From NCBI GenBank assembly GCA_031772625.1, contig CM062814.1, forward strand, positions 368,785,781 to 368,849,780: a DNA stretch of 64,000 bases. Reading direction: 5' to 3'. Below, in pieces: positions 11,901 through 21,735 of the stretch. Each line of letters opens with the position of its first letter. The stretch's first letter is position 1. The notes under the pieces are model-generated. The model was not told the origin of the DNA and did not search any database. It worked only from the letters and a program-made list of their open reading frames with translations. Source of the stretch: Pinus tabuliformis (lineage: Eukaryota > Streptophyta > Pinopsida > Pinales > Pinaceae). Made by a program: the position numbers and the translations under genes.

Positions 11901-12306
11901 TGCTGATAAAATCTTAAGGGCTGGTTTCTATTGGCTCTCTCTTGTTGCAGATATAAAGAAGTTTGCCATGTCATGTCACAAGTGCCAAATCTTTGAGGGC
12001 AAAAGAAAGTTGTTATCCCTGCCCCTTAAACCCATCTCAACCGAAAAACCTTTTCAACAATGGGGTCTTGACTTCATTGGAGAAATCCATCCCTCTTCCT
12101 CTGGCCAGCACAAATGGATCCTAACAGCCACCGACTATTTCATTAAGTGGGTTGAAGCCATTCCCTGTAGGCAAGCCAATGACACCATCATTATCCAATT
12201 CCTTGAGTGCAATATCCTTTCTAGACTTGGCTGCCCTAAGAAAATCATCACTGATAATGCCGCTTCCTTTAAGTCCAAAAAGATGATCAATTTTTGCCAC
12301 CAATTT
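8998..12306 (+). pseudogene. Copy A1 pol: RNase H - reverse transcriptase - RNase H - integrase (N part)
   Basis: One open frame of about 1100 codons. Order: an extra RNase H-like domain first (about 9300-9690; LEFDGSVNKLGAGAGVWI with its Asp, MVEYEALLLGL with Glu, ILGDSDLIIQQM with Asp), then reverse transcriptase (about 10160-11050; LCVDLRNL, YLDD at 10780-10791), the native Ty3-type RNase H (about 11200-11560, catalytic residues partly lost: AYVPHTAL where TDH is expected), and integrase (HHCC zinc finger ending CHKCQIF near 11974, then WGLDFIG and IITDN). In most plant Tat elements the second, archaeal-like RNase H follows the native one; here it precedes RT. In the extra RNase H the last acidic position reads HAHILA. 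A single extra T near 12305, against A2, shifts the frame. Confidence 0.9.
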
Positions 12307-12909
12307 TCATATTACCTTGGGCCACTCTACAGCTTATTACCCTCAAGGTAATGGCTTAGCCAAATCATCTAACAAAAGTTTCATCAACATCATAAAGAAA
12401 GTGTTGGAAGAAAACAAGAAGAACTGGCACAAAAAACTGGTGAATGCCCTATGGGCAGACAAACTTTCGAGAAAGAGATCCATTGGGATGAGCCCTTATC
12501 AGCTAGTATATGGCATGGAGGCTAGATTTCCTTCATCCTTGGGCATCCCTACTATCAGACTGTTACAGGAAATTCAGGCTGAACCAAATGACATTCAAAG
12601 AAGGATTAATCAGACCATTCATCTTCAGCAAACCAGAGAACAAGTTTATGACAGAGCTCAAATTCTGCAAGAAAAGCTCAAAAAGTTGTTTGACAAGAGA
12701 GTTAAGGCTGAGGATTTCTACATTGGTGACAAAGTTCTAAGGTGGGACTCAAGAAGAGAAGACAAGGGAAAACATGCCAAGTTTGATTTTTTTTGGAAAG
12801 GACCATTCATTATTTCTGCTATTCAGGGAAATAACACTTATTTTCTCAAAACTGTAGAGGACAACACTGCTGAGGAAGGCCCTATGAATGGCCGCATGTT
12901 GAAACATTA
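12307..12909 (+). pseudogene. Copy A1 integrase C-terminal part, frameshifted
   Basis: Continues integrase in the next frame after the +1 shift: YYPQGNGLAKSSNK, then the C-terminal DNA-binding segment (SPYQLVYGMEARFPSSLG, later FYIGDKVLRWDSRREDKGKH and GRMLKH). The third residue of the D,D,E catalytic triad should be Glu in GQxE; here the codon at 12362-12364 is Lys, and the same Lys is in A2. The frame ends at a TAA where A2 has TAC followed by four more codons. The C-terminal GRMLKHY pattern resembles the VNGxxLKxY end seen in Tat/Athila integrases. Confidence 0.85.
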
Positions 12910-13948
12910 ACATGATCCCTTTTAAAGGGAAAAAATACAACTCTGTATATATATTTTGTACAGTAATATTTGTATATATCATCTCTTTATTTTCATAAGC
13001 AGACCGAGTGGTAGACGAGCAGCAGTAAAATTTTAGAAGACACAGCCAACGCAAGTATTCCAATTTGAAAAGCTCTGTCTCAGCACTAATCTCAACAAAA
13101 CAGCAAGAGGAGCAACATCACATCAAAAGCAATTCATGGTAAAAGCAAACTGTTTGCAGTCTTCAGTCAAGGGATATCAAAACAGAGCAGTATTTTCAAT
13201 TTATATCAGCACCCTTGGTCAAAGCAAAAGTAAAGCAAACACATCAGTTTTGACCCATGTTTTGAGAATTTTTCAAAGATACAATGCTCAAGCAACATTC
13301 TATATAATAGCAAGCACGCAAAAGAAAGCAGGCAGTGCTATGCATTTCACAATATTTCAGCTGAGGAGGAGGTTGTTCGTATTCCAATGTTTCAATTACC
13401 TAAACAGTCAGCACAAAGAAAGTTTCTGGTCCACAGCAACCATAGAAGATCAAGGCAGTCTGACCTGCTGTTCTTGGCTTTTCACAAGGAAAAGCCATCC
13501 CCAAGTGGAGCCACTATTATCCTCCTGTTGCAATAGGTGTTCATCTTTCATGATTCACATTTTTACATGCCAAATATGTCATACTTTGCAAGCTGCAGTG
13601 TTCCATATTTCCAGAAGAGACCAAGGAAGAAGCTATGAAGTGTGCTAGCCTAAATGCCACTGCTGCATTCCATTTTTGAAGATTTATTTCAATTAAGGGA
13701 AGGCCAAACAGTTTAATCTTGGCCTCCCTATGTTTCAATTTCATGTTTTAGAATATAGAGAATGACATCTGTCCAAACAGTTTAATCTTGGCAGATTTGT
13801 AGATAGGTAGAGAATCAAAGGAGCCCAACTGCGTAATCTGGGCCCTTGGCAGAAATAAGTGTAGATTTAGATAGGAAGGAAATCAAAAGAAAAATTGTAA
13901 ATCTGGGTCTGCAAGTTCAAGTGCACCCAAACCAAAAGAAGCAAAAAA
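12910..13948 (+). other. Copy A1 3' untranslated region
   Basis: Non-coding DNA between pol and the 3' LTR. 12910-13284 is shared with A2 (32084-32443); the remainder is missing from A2 because of a deletion. The 170-codon frame starting at 13136 has no domain, and its counterpart in A2 is cut at the deletion, so I do not call it a gene. Confidence 0.6.
13929..13948 (+). promoter_or_regulatory. Probable polypurine tract of copy A1
   Basis: Purine-rich AACCAAAAGAAGCAAAAAA directly before a TGTTA that pairs with the TAACA at the LTR's far end (25581-25585). It would prime plus-strand DNA synthesis. The assignment depends on the LTR start, which cannot be cross-checked because A2 lacks this segment. 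Confidence 0.5.
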
Positions 13949-15590
13949 TGTTAGGTAAGTAGGCTGGGTAGGTACTTTTTGTGGTTGCAGAATCAAGCCA
14001 TGTGATCCATTTCCTATTTTCAAATGTTACATCTATTCAAGTCACATATGTCAGGCATTTTATATGAAGGAGCTCAAGCGAGGCATGTCTAACCCCCCAT
14101 TCTTCTTATTCCCTCAAATCACTCACTAACATCCCATTGAGGACCTTGGGATCTGCCCAATAGTCCTGTCATCTTTTCATTTTTGTGAAAAACTAAGTCA
14201 ATTTTTGGCTTTCCTTGATGTAAAGAAGCCACATTTCTTGTGTAAAAATCATTTCTTCACATTTTCATCCACTCCCCATATGTAAGTTCAGTTCACAAAC
14301 TTAGGCTCTCCCCCACACTTCATCTCACAAATTCATATTAATTCCTAACTATACTATTTAACTCCCTACATCATTTCCCCTTCCCTTACTAAAAGCACTA
14401 AATAACTCCCCTATGTATATATTCCCATCCCTTGGCATTATAGCCATATTTATCAAAGTCTTTGAAATGCTGAGTTCATCCGGAACCCAGCATTAGCCTT
14501 CCGTGTCCTGGGATTAGCCTAACATTTGGTTAGGCTAATAACCTTCCTCATTTACCACTTTACCCCTCAAAACTTTTTATCTTTCCCCTCCGCAATCATT
14601 TCTCAAAAATTAATGTTTAAAAGTTTTATTAAACATTATTTAAAAGCATTCACCCCGCCCGAGCCTTATATAAAAAACCCCAAAACCCACTTTCCTAAGT
14701 TCAAACCCCCCCGCCGCATTGCATTTTTCATTAAATATTTGGGCGGGCCCCGTCCTTTAACCACCCGCCAGATGACCGTCCCGTCAGCCCTCCGATCTGC
14801 CCCCTCCCCATCCGATGGCTCTTGCCAATTTCGGAGTGCCCCCTGCGTCCGGACGTTAGCCTCCGATATTGCAGCGGTTTTCTCCCCGTACAGAAGACGC
14901 GCATCTGTTTTCTATTGCGTCAGAGCCGCTCTGATTGAAACCGCCCCCGTACCAAAAGCGGTCCGACGAAAACCATAAACCGCTTGTCCCCCCCCTTGAC
15001 GACTGCGCCAGGACCTCGCCACATCATCAGCACACGTCGGCCTCCTGCCGAGTCACACTTGCCACGTCGCTGCCACCATGTCCCTGCCACATCATCCACC
15101 GTACATGCTGACGTTATCATGCTAACATCATCTGCCCTACCAGGTCCCGCTCGCTTACGTCATGCTGACGTCATCATCAGTTTTTGGAGCAAAAGGTGAA
15201 AATCGTGCTTAGGAAGCCCAGAATTAGTTGCTGAGGCAGTTTTTCATGCGCGGCTACGGGAAATGAGCCAAAATGGAAAGCCCCACATCGCTCAGCCCCC
15301 AGCAAGCCCGAAAGACGCTGAATGACCCGTTTTCTTTGCGAAGCATGTAGAAAGGATCAGAAGACAGCTCTAATAAGAAATAGAGGGCCGAACAGCGGCC
15401 ATTAATTTGTGATTTGACCCACAGTGAAGGAGAGACGCAACCCAATTCATTTGTCAAAGAGTATCAGAGGAGAGATGAAGAAGCAAAGTGTACCAGTTAA
15501 ATTGTTTAATGGAAACCTTCAGTTCCCAAAGCAGGTTACATTGAATGGCAGCCAACAAAGTCAAATCAGGTGGTGAAGGCCCATCCCAGC
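13949..15590 (+). repeat. LTR shared by A1 and A2, first part (U3)
   Basis: Starts TGTTAGG after a purine tract and continues at 24495 after nested element B; the joined LTR would be about 2.7 kb and ends TAACA at 25585. 15008-15590 matches 32446-33040 in the last LTR. It acts as 3' LTR of A1 and 5' LTR of A2. The stretch 14640-15180 is clearly GC-richer than its surroundings. The start is inferred from TG..CA symmetry and the purine tract; the end is firm (primer-binding site follows). Confidence 0.65.
15109..15173 (+). promoter_or_regulatory. Cluster of TGACG/TGACGTCA (bZIP, as-1-like) sites in U3
   Basis: TGACGTTA (15109), TTACGTCA (15155) and the palindrome TGACGTCA (15166-15173) lie within 65 bp, with further ACGTC cores at about 15032 and 15065. 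The last LTR keeps most of them (32544-32610). TGACG is the known recognition core of plant TGA/bZIP factors, which often respond to stress and salicylic acid. Their function in this LTR is inference. The TATA box lies about 0.7 kb further on in the LTR without B. Confidence 0.55.
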
Positions 15591-16642
15591 TGTTGTTGGG
15601 AAAAGTATCCAATACAGAATGACCCTATCCCACTCTAAGGGTGATAGTACCTCAGCGACAACCGAATGCAAAGCTATTCAAGATTACTTCTTTATGAGAT
15701 GTAAGAGAGGGGAGAAAGAGATCCACTAACCGTTGTCTTCCGCTAATGTTTGATCCAATCCTCTCTCCTTGCTGCTTGCTCCCAGCTCCTTGCTCTTTCA
15801 CCGGCCCAGCTACACAAAGATCCTGTAAAAGCACAAGAAAGGGAAACTACAAGAAGCATACATCCATAATTGATTCAAGGATTAGAATAAATCAAATATA
15901 CAAGCATCAATACACCACAGAGACACATGCATATAGAAGAACCTCAAATGCTTTATTAATGGAAGAAGTAAAGTTCTGAGAGTGTTACAACCATAAGAGG
16001 CCCAACCCAGCAACACCTCCCAGCAGAAAGAAATCTCCTCTTCACCTCCTTCAAAGCAATCACCCAATAGTTCTATACTCAAACCAACAACACTTCCTTA
16101 CATTCACAAGATTCCAGCCTCCATAGACCTCATGAGAGAGCTCTATATATAGGAGATTTGGAGAAAGGATGAGTCAGCTTGAGTTTGGCATGAAGCTGAC
16201 TAGTCTTCTCTCCCACTTCAGTTCTTGAGTCCACTTGGAGTTTCTTGCTTCCACTTGGAGATCTAGATCCTCTTACTCATCACAAGGCGAATTCCCTGAT
16301 CCAAGTGTCATTTTGGAAGCTTCCTGGGCATTTGACACCTTGCAGAATGACTGTGCCACTTGGCCAATCTCGCCCAGCGCAGGTAGCCTTCATTAGATTT
16401 GACATTCAGCGCAGGTACAGAGTGGAGCAGTTGACATTCAGCGCAGATGCTCAGTGGAGCAGTTGACATGATCCAGAATTAGCTTGTTTTTGAGTGTTTT
16501 CAGGTGGAGAATTGATTTTCAGTGCTGTGGTTTGCTGACCTTGTTCCTCTAGGGGTAGGAACAACATGTTTAGGGACTTTGGATCCCTCAGATTATTGAC
16601 ATTTTATGCTTCATGCTGTAAGGCACAAAAATGTCTATAACA
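15591..16642 (-). repeat. 3' LTR of element B
   Basis: Begins TGTTGTTGGG and ends CTATAACA on the + strand. A TATA-like CTATATATAG lies at about 16142. A repeated CAGCGCAGGTA motif, followed by copies of GGAGCAGTTGACAT, fills 16370-16466. Confidence 0.9.
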
Positions 16643-16660
16643 ATTGCCCCCTAAAGTATG
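16643..16660 (-). promoter_or_regulatory. Polypurine tract of element B
   Basis: On the minus strand TTTAGGGGGCAAT lies directly against the 3' LTR. The same tract borders the LTR of element C at 60020-60036, one of several links between the two elements. Confidence 0.75.
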
Positions 16661-18870
16661 AGGTCGTTTATCGGGTGAAATGCTTTATCAGGAGGATCCG
16701 AAGTTCATTCAATCACCGAGAGGTGCCCTGTAATAAAATACAATACAATACATTATTTTTCATTCTGCTTTCATGATCTAGATGAGGCGGGCATTCCCAT
16801 GCTCAGCTTTATAAATTCATTTTGCTACATAGAACAGACGATCGTCTGATGGTAGACTGATAATTCTCTGCTGAAATTATCATCCTTTGAGTAGGATGAT
16901 CATCTGCTGCAATGATGTACATATCAAATGTCTTTATATTTCCTGAATATATATCGCAGCCCGGATGGATGAAACTAGATCCGGGGTCTTCAAAACTCGT
17001 TCGATCTTCACTCTAAGTACAAGTCGATCCATGTGAGAATTGCGCTGAAGTCGAACATGGAAAGACATCGCTTGATTACCGGTCAATAATGTAAACCGTT
17101 AACAAGCGCGAGAGGAATCACCAATAATGACAATGACCCTCAAGCTATTGCAGTACAATTTACGTGGTGTGAATAAAGGACTTGGCGTCGAACACCACGC
17201 AAAATCTTCTGGTCGAAGGTCATTAATGTATACCTGTCGCCGGAAGTGAGAAACTTGCCATTGAGGCATGCAAGCTTCAAAGTACTGGGGGGTTTGTTCC
17301 TAGATCAACTTCTTGGATAATGAGTTGAAGTCGACAAGAAGCGATCCGTCAAAGGAGGGCCTTAATGAATCCCACATCAGTGACACGGAACGGAGCTAAT
17401 GATTTTAGTGGAGGTGAAAACAATCTGTGAAATATGATTCAGGGTGGCGATCATGGGTGGATGAAGGATAATGTATGGCAGTGGATGGGACACGGTTGAC
17501 TCTTTCTGAACAACATCTCTTGAACATATAACGACACTGATGTGATGGATCGGTAGCATTACCCCAAATGTGGATGGTTTGGCGAGGACCATGGTGATGA
17601 GACCGGTGAATGAAAACAACCCAACCCGATGTGATACGGAGGACAAAGTGTCATGTTCAAGAGCGACTTGCTACCATTAAAGCTTTGAGGTTCTCCCAAT
17701 TTTTCCCCAGTCATTTCTGACCAGTACCTCTTTATTTTTGTCAAGCTTGAGGAGGATAACATATGATTGTTCTATAACCTGCCCTTCGGGCAAGCCCATC
17801 GCTATGTTTTAACGAGCCTAGCGATAGGGAAACTCGTTCTCGTCTAAAGACAAGTTTGTCACTATTTAATCATTTTAACGAGTCTAACGACAAGGAAAAC
17901 TCGGTCCTTTTCATTTTTAGAGAGTCTGAAAAGGTATAGAAAGTCAACTCCAAAATTCCTTTTTCGTCATCTAATCCCTTAAGTCCGAAAAAGTATAAAA
18001 CAATACAGAAGGGATGAGTTTTCGATAACTTTAACGAGCTGAATAAAACAAGCGCTCGACCTTTTTGTGCAATAATCCCTCAGGTCCAAAAAGATTAAAA
18101 TCTAGAGGAGGGATAGCTCTTTCGGTCACTTTTAACGAGCTGGAAGGCCAAAACTCGGCAAACTTTTCATATTTTACGAGTCAGATGAAAAGAGCTCAAA
18201 GAAGACTCGTCTTTTGAGGAACGAGTGATAAACAGGGATAGCAGCAGATTCCAGGTAAAGGTTGGAATTTTCCAATCACGGCAGTGTCACAAGGATGGCT
18301 AGGTGAAATCACTCTTCGCAGCTGTTCCTAAAAATAGGTAAACAATCATATGGAGGTGAACGATTGGCCAAATGAAATGGAGGTGGCAGGTGCAAAACAC
18401 GACCAAGGCTTTTATGGCTAATAAATTCACGATCACAATGGTTATTTACCAGCACTGGGTTCATTTTTTAAAGAGCTTGAATGCGCCAAAACACTGCTCA
18501 ATGCTTATGTTTATTTTTTAACGAGCATGAATTCCACGGTAAAACTGCTCGATCTTATGTTTATTTTTTAACGAGCATGAAATATGCGCTAAAACTGCTC
18601 GGATCTCGCTTTTCTATATTTTAATGAGCTTAAATTCCGCGGTAAAACTGCTCGAAGATAAGTTTGCATGCCCCCAACATAATAATGCAAATCGAGGTGC
18701 ATGCCCCCCAAGCTTCATTGCATTCAACTCGATGATTGGAATGAAGGTTTACCTCGGGGATTTGTTTCATTTTTTAATGAGGTTGACAGAATAAAGAACT
18801 ATCCTCTTGACTCTTCATTTTTTAACGAGGTTGACCTGATATAGGAACTATCCTCGAAGCTTTAGATCCA
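16661..18870 (-). other. 3' UTR of element B
   Basis: 2.2 kb of non-coding DNA between gag and the polypurine tract, where an autonomous element would carry pol and extra ORFs. The part up to about 17760 parallels C at 60040-61120 (shared phrases such as GTTAACAAG and AAGCTTGAGGAGGATAACAT in the same order). The rest is the hairpin array listed separately. No pol remnant seen. Confidence 0.7.
17811..18856 (-). repeat. Array of short hairpins with compensated stems
   Basis: At least ten units, each T-run + AACGAGN + 12-20 nt + NCTCG. Stems change on both sides together: CGAGCA/TGCTCG (18522-18551, 18572-18601), CGAGC/GCTCG (18035-18058), CGAGT/ACTCG (17879-17903), ACGAGTC/GACTCGT (18176-18210), CGAGG/CCTCG (18826-18856), GAGG/CCTC (18779-18806). 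A second type uses ATCCCTT/AAGGGAT and ATCCCTC/GAGGGAT (about 17972-18014 and 18086-18116). In the RNA sense (minus) each first-type hairpin is followed by an A-rich spacer. Related units occur in B's 5' UTR (21830-21960) and in C (61220-61640). Role unknown. Confidence 0.8.
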
Positions 18871-21174
18871 TTAGAAATAGAAGGTTTCATATTCCACTGT
18901 GGCCATTTCCACCAGATTATCCGTAGGCGGTAGGGCAACAGTACCCATTAACTTGGGGTCTTTTAGGAAAATTACTCCGATATTTTGGAGAGAATGATTG
19001 CTTCCATGGATCATTGGAATACTTCCCGTAACGAATGATGGCACAACTTTTGTCGAAGTTGTTGTCGAACTGCTTGGTTGATCTTTCTCCTCGCTGTTCG
19101 ACAGCTGCGGATTTCTGTTCCTTGTCGAAATCAAAGTATCATTCTGTTGCTTAGAGTTCGACAACATCAGCACCTGGCACGAGGAAGTATTTCCACTATC
19201 AACCAGATTTTGACTTTGATTGGGAAACGGATCAGTCAACACAGATGGATTTTTTGGACTCTTAAAGAATCTTTTTATCTCAGCTTTGTATGGACAGTCT
19301 CTTGTCCAGTGATCCTCATCACATATCTGACACCCAAAAGGTGGTTTCCCTTTTCCAGGAGAAGTTTTTCGAGGAGATGACTCTCCTTGTTTCTTCTTCT
19401 TCCCTTTGTTTTGCTTCTTCTTGCTTCCTGGTTGATTGGTTTCTTTGTCTTTATCTTCCGATACGACATTTACTTCCGAAGCAAGAATTTCTTCTTTTGC
19501 ATTTTGATCCGAATTCTTACGGGCTTTCTTTGACGAAGCCTTTATCGATTTCGTGTTTGTTGTGCCAATCACGCCATCACCGGCATGAGAGTCACTATTT
19601 GATTTAGGGGGGGGAGGAATTGAAAATTCCGGTCTAGGGGCGTCAGGTATTTTGTCATAGAGCGTGCCGGACTGAGTATAAACTAAGTCCAAATATTGCG
19701 CACGAGCAATGACTTGCTCCTCTGTTACGACTCCCCCCTTGGCCACATCTTTCGTAATAGCCGGAAGTAACGACTTTATAAACCATTCAGCTAATAGCTG
19801 ATCGGGAACATATGTTTTCACCATCCTACGACGATGACGCCACTCATGTATATGATCCGATATATGTGTAGCAGTTGTCTGTTTGAAGTTGGTTAATATT
19901 TCTCTTCCCGTTTCGTACCTTATCGGTAATTGAAAATGGGTTAAGAAAGTCGTGGCTAGGGAACTAAAATTGTCGAAAGAGGCTCTTGGCAATTCAATAT
20001 ACCATTTAGCCGCTGGACCTGTCAATGTCCTCTGAAAAAGGCGAAGCCTTATCGAATCGTCGTTAAGGGTGTTCGACGAACACCACAGATGAAAAGTCAT
20101 CACGTGATTCGATGGGTCTTCACCTGGATTTCCATTGAATTTAGGAATGTCAGATGGAAGTTTATGAGGAATCGCTGGCCACCAAGGGGCATAAGCAATC
20201 GGATCGTTGGTTAACCGGTGTAGGTCGGGTAACTCTAAAGTTGCCACGAATGGTAACTGTTGATTCAGGTTAGGTGAAGCGTAACCAGGGTACGATGGAA
20301 TCGCTTGAGCAGTGGGTCTTTGCATACCAGCATAATGTAATTGATGTTGGTATGACTGATACGGTTGGTGGACTTGACCACTGTAAAGTGGTTGGTTTTG
20401 ACCGTTTTGGATATACGGTTGTCCATTGTTCGCAAAGATCTGCTTCTCAGAACCTTGGTACACTTGCTGGAACTGCGGTTGTTGGTATTGCACAAGCCAT
20501 GGTTGTGACGCCATGTTCTGTTGTGCCATGCTAACCATTGGACCAAGGTGTGGGGTAATTGTACCCGTTTGTACTTGTGTCGACCCACCAGTTGGCGATT
20601 GTGGTTGTGACCCATGGTCAAGCGACTGTTGCATTACAACCTGAGAAATCTGAGGTTGACATGTAACAGGTATCTCTTGAACTTGCGACACGGTTACAAT
20701 AGCCGGCGTGGTTGGGATGTTCGTCACAGGTACACACTGTTGCATAGAATATACAATCCTTGGTTGTTGAGGTAGCATAGGTACCCAACTACTTGATGCA
20801 ATTCCAGTATAACCTGAATACTGTTGAGAACTGCCATATGGATATCCTCCCGGAGGAGGTAATGAAAGGGCATACTGCCCCCCATATGGTAGCAATCCGG
20901 AACTCAGAGGGATTGTTAGTCCTTTAGGACTAGATGGCCCAAATTGACCTCCATGAGGGTCAATCTGTCGAGTTTCAACATAAGAATTACTGGGTACTAC
21001 TCCGGATGAACAAACTGGAACAGACCATACTGTCGAAATAGTCCCTTGGTGGACTCCTTCTAGCTGTTGAGAGCTAGTTGGGACAGCTGGTATGCCGGCA
21101 AACATTGTTGGAGTGACGACAGGGGCTTCTGCTGTCGCTGTGTCATTTGACACAGTCCTAGATGATGACGGTTG
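18871..21174 (-). CDS. Element B gag-like protein, downstream reading frame
   Basis: About 760 codons. The first 300 are Gln/Pro/Tyr-rich and low-complexity. A capsid-type gag domain follows (about residues 310-480; LPSDIPKFNGNPGEDPSNHV, RLRLFQRTLTGPAAKWYIEL), then a basic Lys/Ser-rich stretch and a short zinc knuckle CQICDEDHWTRDC (CX2CX3HX4C, one residue shorter than canonical). It would build particles and bind RNA. No protease follows. The frame joins the upstream ORF directly, with only one TAA between (21175-21177); the seven codons after that stop lead to a GTG, and the first ATG is about 16 codons further. Either readthrough or initiation downstream is needed. Confidence 0.8.
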   Translation of the reverse strand, partial: QPSSSRTVSNDTATAEAPVVTPTMFAGIPAVPTSSQQLEGVHQGTISTVWSVPVCSSGVVPSNSYVETRQIDPHGGQFGPSSPKGLTIPLSSGLLPYGGQYALSLPPPGGYPYGSSQQYSGYTGIASSSWVPMLPQQPRIVYSMQQCVPVTNIPTTPAIVTVSQVQEIPVTCQPQISQVVMQQSLDHGSQPQSPTGGSTQVQTGTITPHLGPMVSMAQQNMASQPWLVQYQQPQFQQVYQGSEKQIFANNGQPYIQNGQNQPLYSGQVHQPYQSYQHQLHYAGMQRPTAQAIPSYPGYASPNLNQQLPFVATLELPDLHRLTNDPIAYAPWWPAIPHKLPSDIPKFNGNPGEDPSNHVMTFHLWCSSNTLNDDSIRLRLFQRTLTGPAAKWYIELPRASFDNFSSLATTFLTHFQLPIRYETGREILTNFKQTTATHISDHIHEWRHRRRMVKTYVPDQLLAEWFIKSLLPAITKDVAKGGVVTEEQVIARAQYLDLVYTQSGTLYDKIPDAPRPEFSIPPPPKSNSDSHAGDGVIGTTNTKSIKASSKKARKNSDQNAKEEILASEVNVVSEDKDKETNQPGSKKKQNKGKKKKQGESSPRKTSPGKGKPPFGCQICDEDHWTRDCPYKAEIKRFFKSPKNPSVLTDPFPNQSQNLVDSGNTSSCQVLMLSNSKQQNDTLISTRNRNPQLSNSEEKDQPSSSTTTSTKVVPSFVTGSIPMIHGSNHSLQNIGVIFLKDPKLMGTVALPPTDNLVEMATVEYETFYF

Positions 21175-21735
21175 TTAAGACATTTTAAGTCTATCCAATA
21201 GATTGCCTAGCGATTCTACAGGGACTTCCACTTGTGGTGGATTAACCTCTGATGAAGGAAATAGAGTGACCCCGGCTCCAAAATGGGTTGGAGTACTTGC
21301 TTGCGGATCCTCTGCAATTTCCTCTATCGCAATCAAACCCGGTGGAAGAGGAAGACCGTCAGGTCCGTAAAATATTTCTGGTGCCGAAGAAGTGGTTGCT
21401 TCGACAGCGACAGTTGTTTGAGGAACAAAACTCTCTAGACCGGTTACAGATGGAACTGGTTCAGTTACACAAGTATTTGCCCCCAGACTAGGATCAGTAT
21501 TACTGTCGTTCTGTGGCTGTTGAACTTCTTCTATAGAGGCAGGGTTTCCAGAAATGTTTGGAGTAACCGGAACTTCAGATGCAGTCGGAACACTTGTTCT
21601 AACTTTCAAAGGGGATTTTGAACCGGTTAAACGAGTTCGCTTTGCCCGTACTGTTTTCGATTCCAGGGACAAAGACGGTTGACTCGTAAGCCTCCGCGAA
21701 CGACGGGGTTTCGATTGACTTTCTTCCACGATTGC
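21175..21735 (-). CDS. Element B upstream ORF (in frame with gag)
   Basis: 184 codons ending LKMS-TAA. The N terminus is very basic (KPRRSRRLTSQ, KTVRAKRTRLTGSK), the rest acidic and Pro/Thr/Val-rich; no domain recognised. It lacks an ATG at its 5' end: the frame opens after a TAA and the first usable codon is GTG (21729), so translation may start on a non-AUG codon, or the frame may be joined by splicing, or the start was lost. It lies in the same frame as gag, so the two probably once formed, or form by readthrough, one protein of about 945 residues with this as its N-terminal extension. Confidence 0.6.
   Translation of the reverse strand, partial: AIVEESQSKPRRSRRLTSQPSLSLESKTVRAKRTRLTGSKSPLKVRTSVPTASEVPVTPNISGNPASIEEVQQPQNDSNTDPSLGANTCVTEPVPSVTGLESFVPQTTVAVEATTSSAPEIFYGPDGLPLPPGLIAIEEIAEDPQASTPTHFGAGVTLFPSSEVNPPQVEVPVESLGNLLDRLKMS

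Noticed and set aside
13136..13648. 170-codon ORF in the A1 3' UTR
   Set aside because: No domain. Only the first 50 codons exist in A2 and they continue into unrelated LTR sequence.
14640..15200. GC-rich stretch as a possible gene promoter or CpG island
   Set aside because: It lies inside the A LTR and recurs in part at 32446-32640. It is U3 sequence of a retrotransposon.
18034..18860. CRISPR-like or simple minisatellite array
   Set aside because: Spacing and units are irregular and the repeats are hairpins with compensated changes in a plant retrotransposon; no uniform repeat-spacer pattern.
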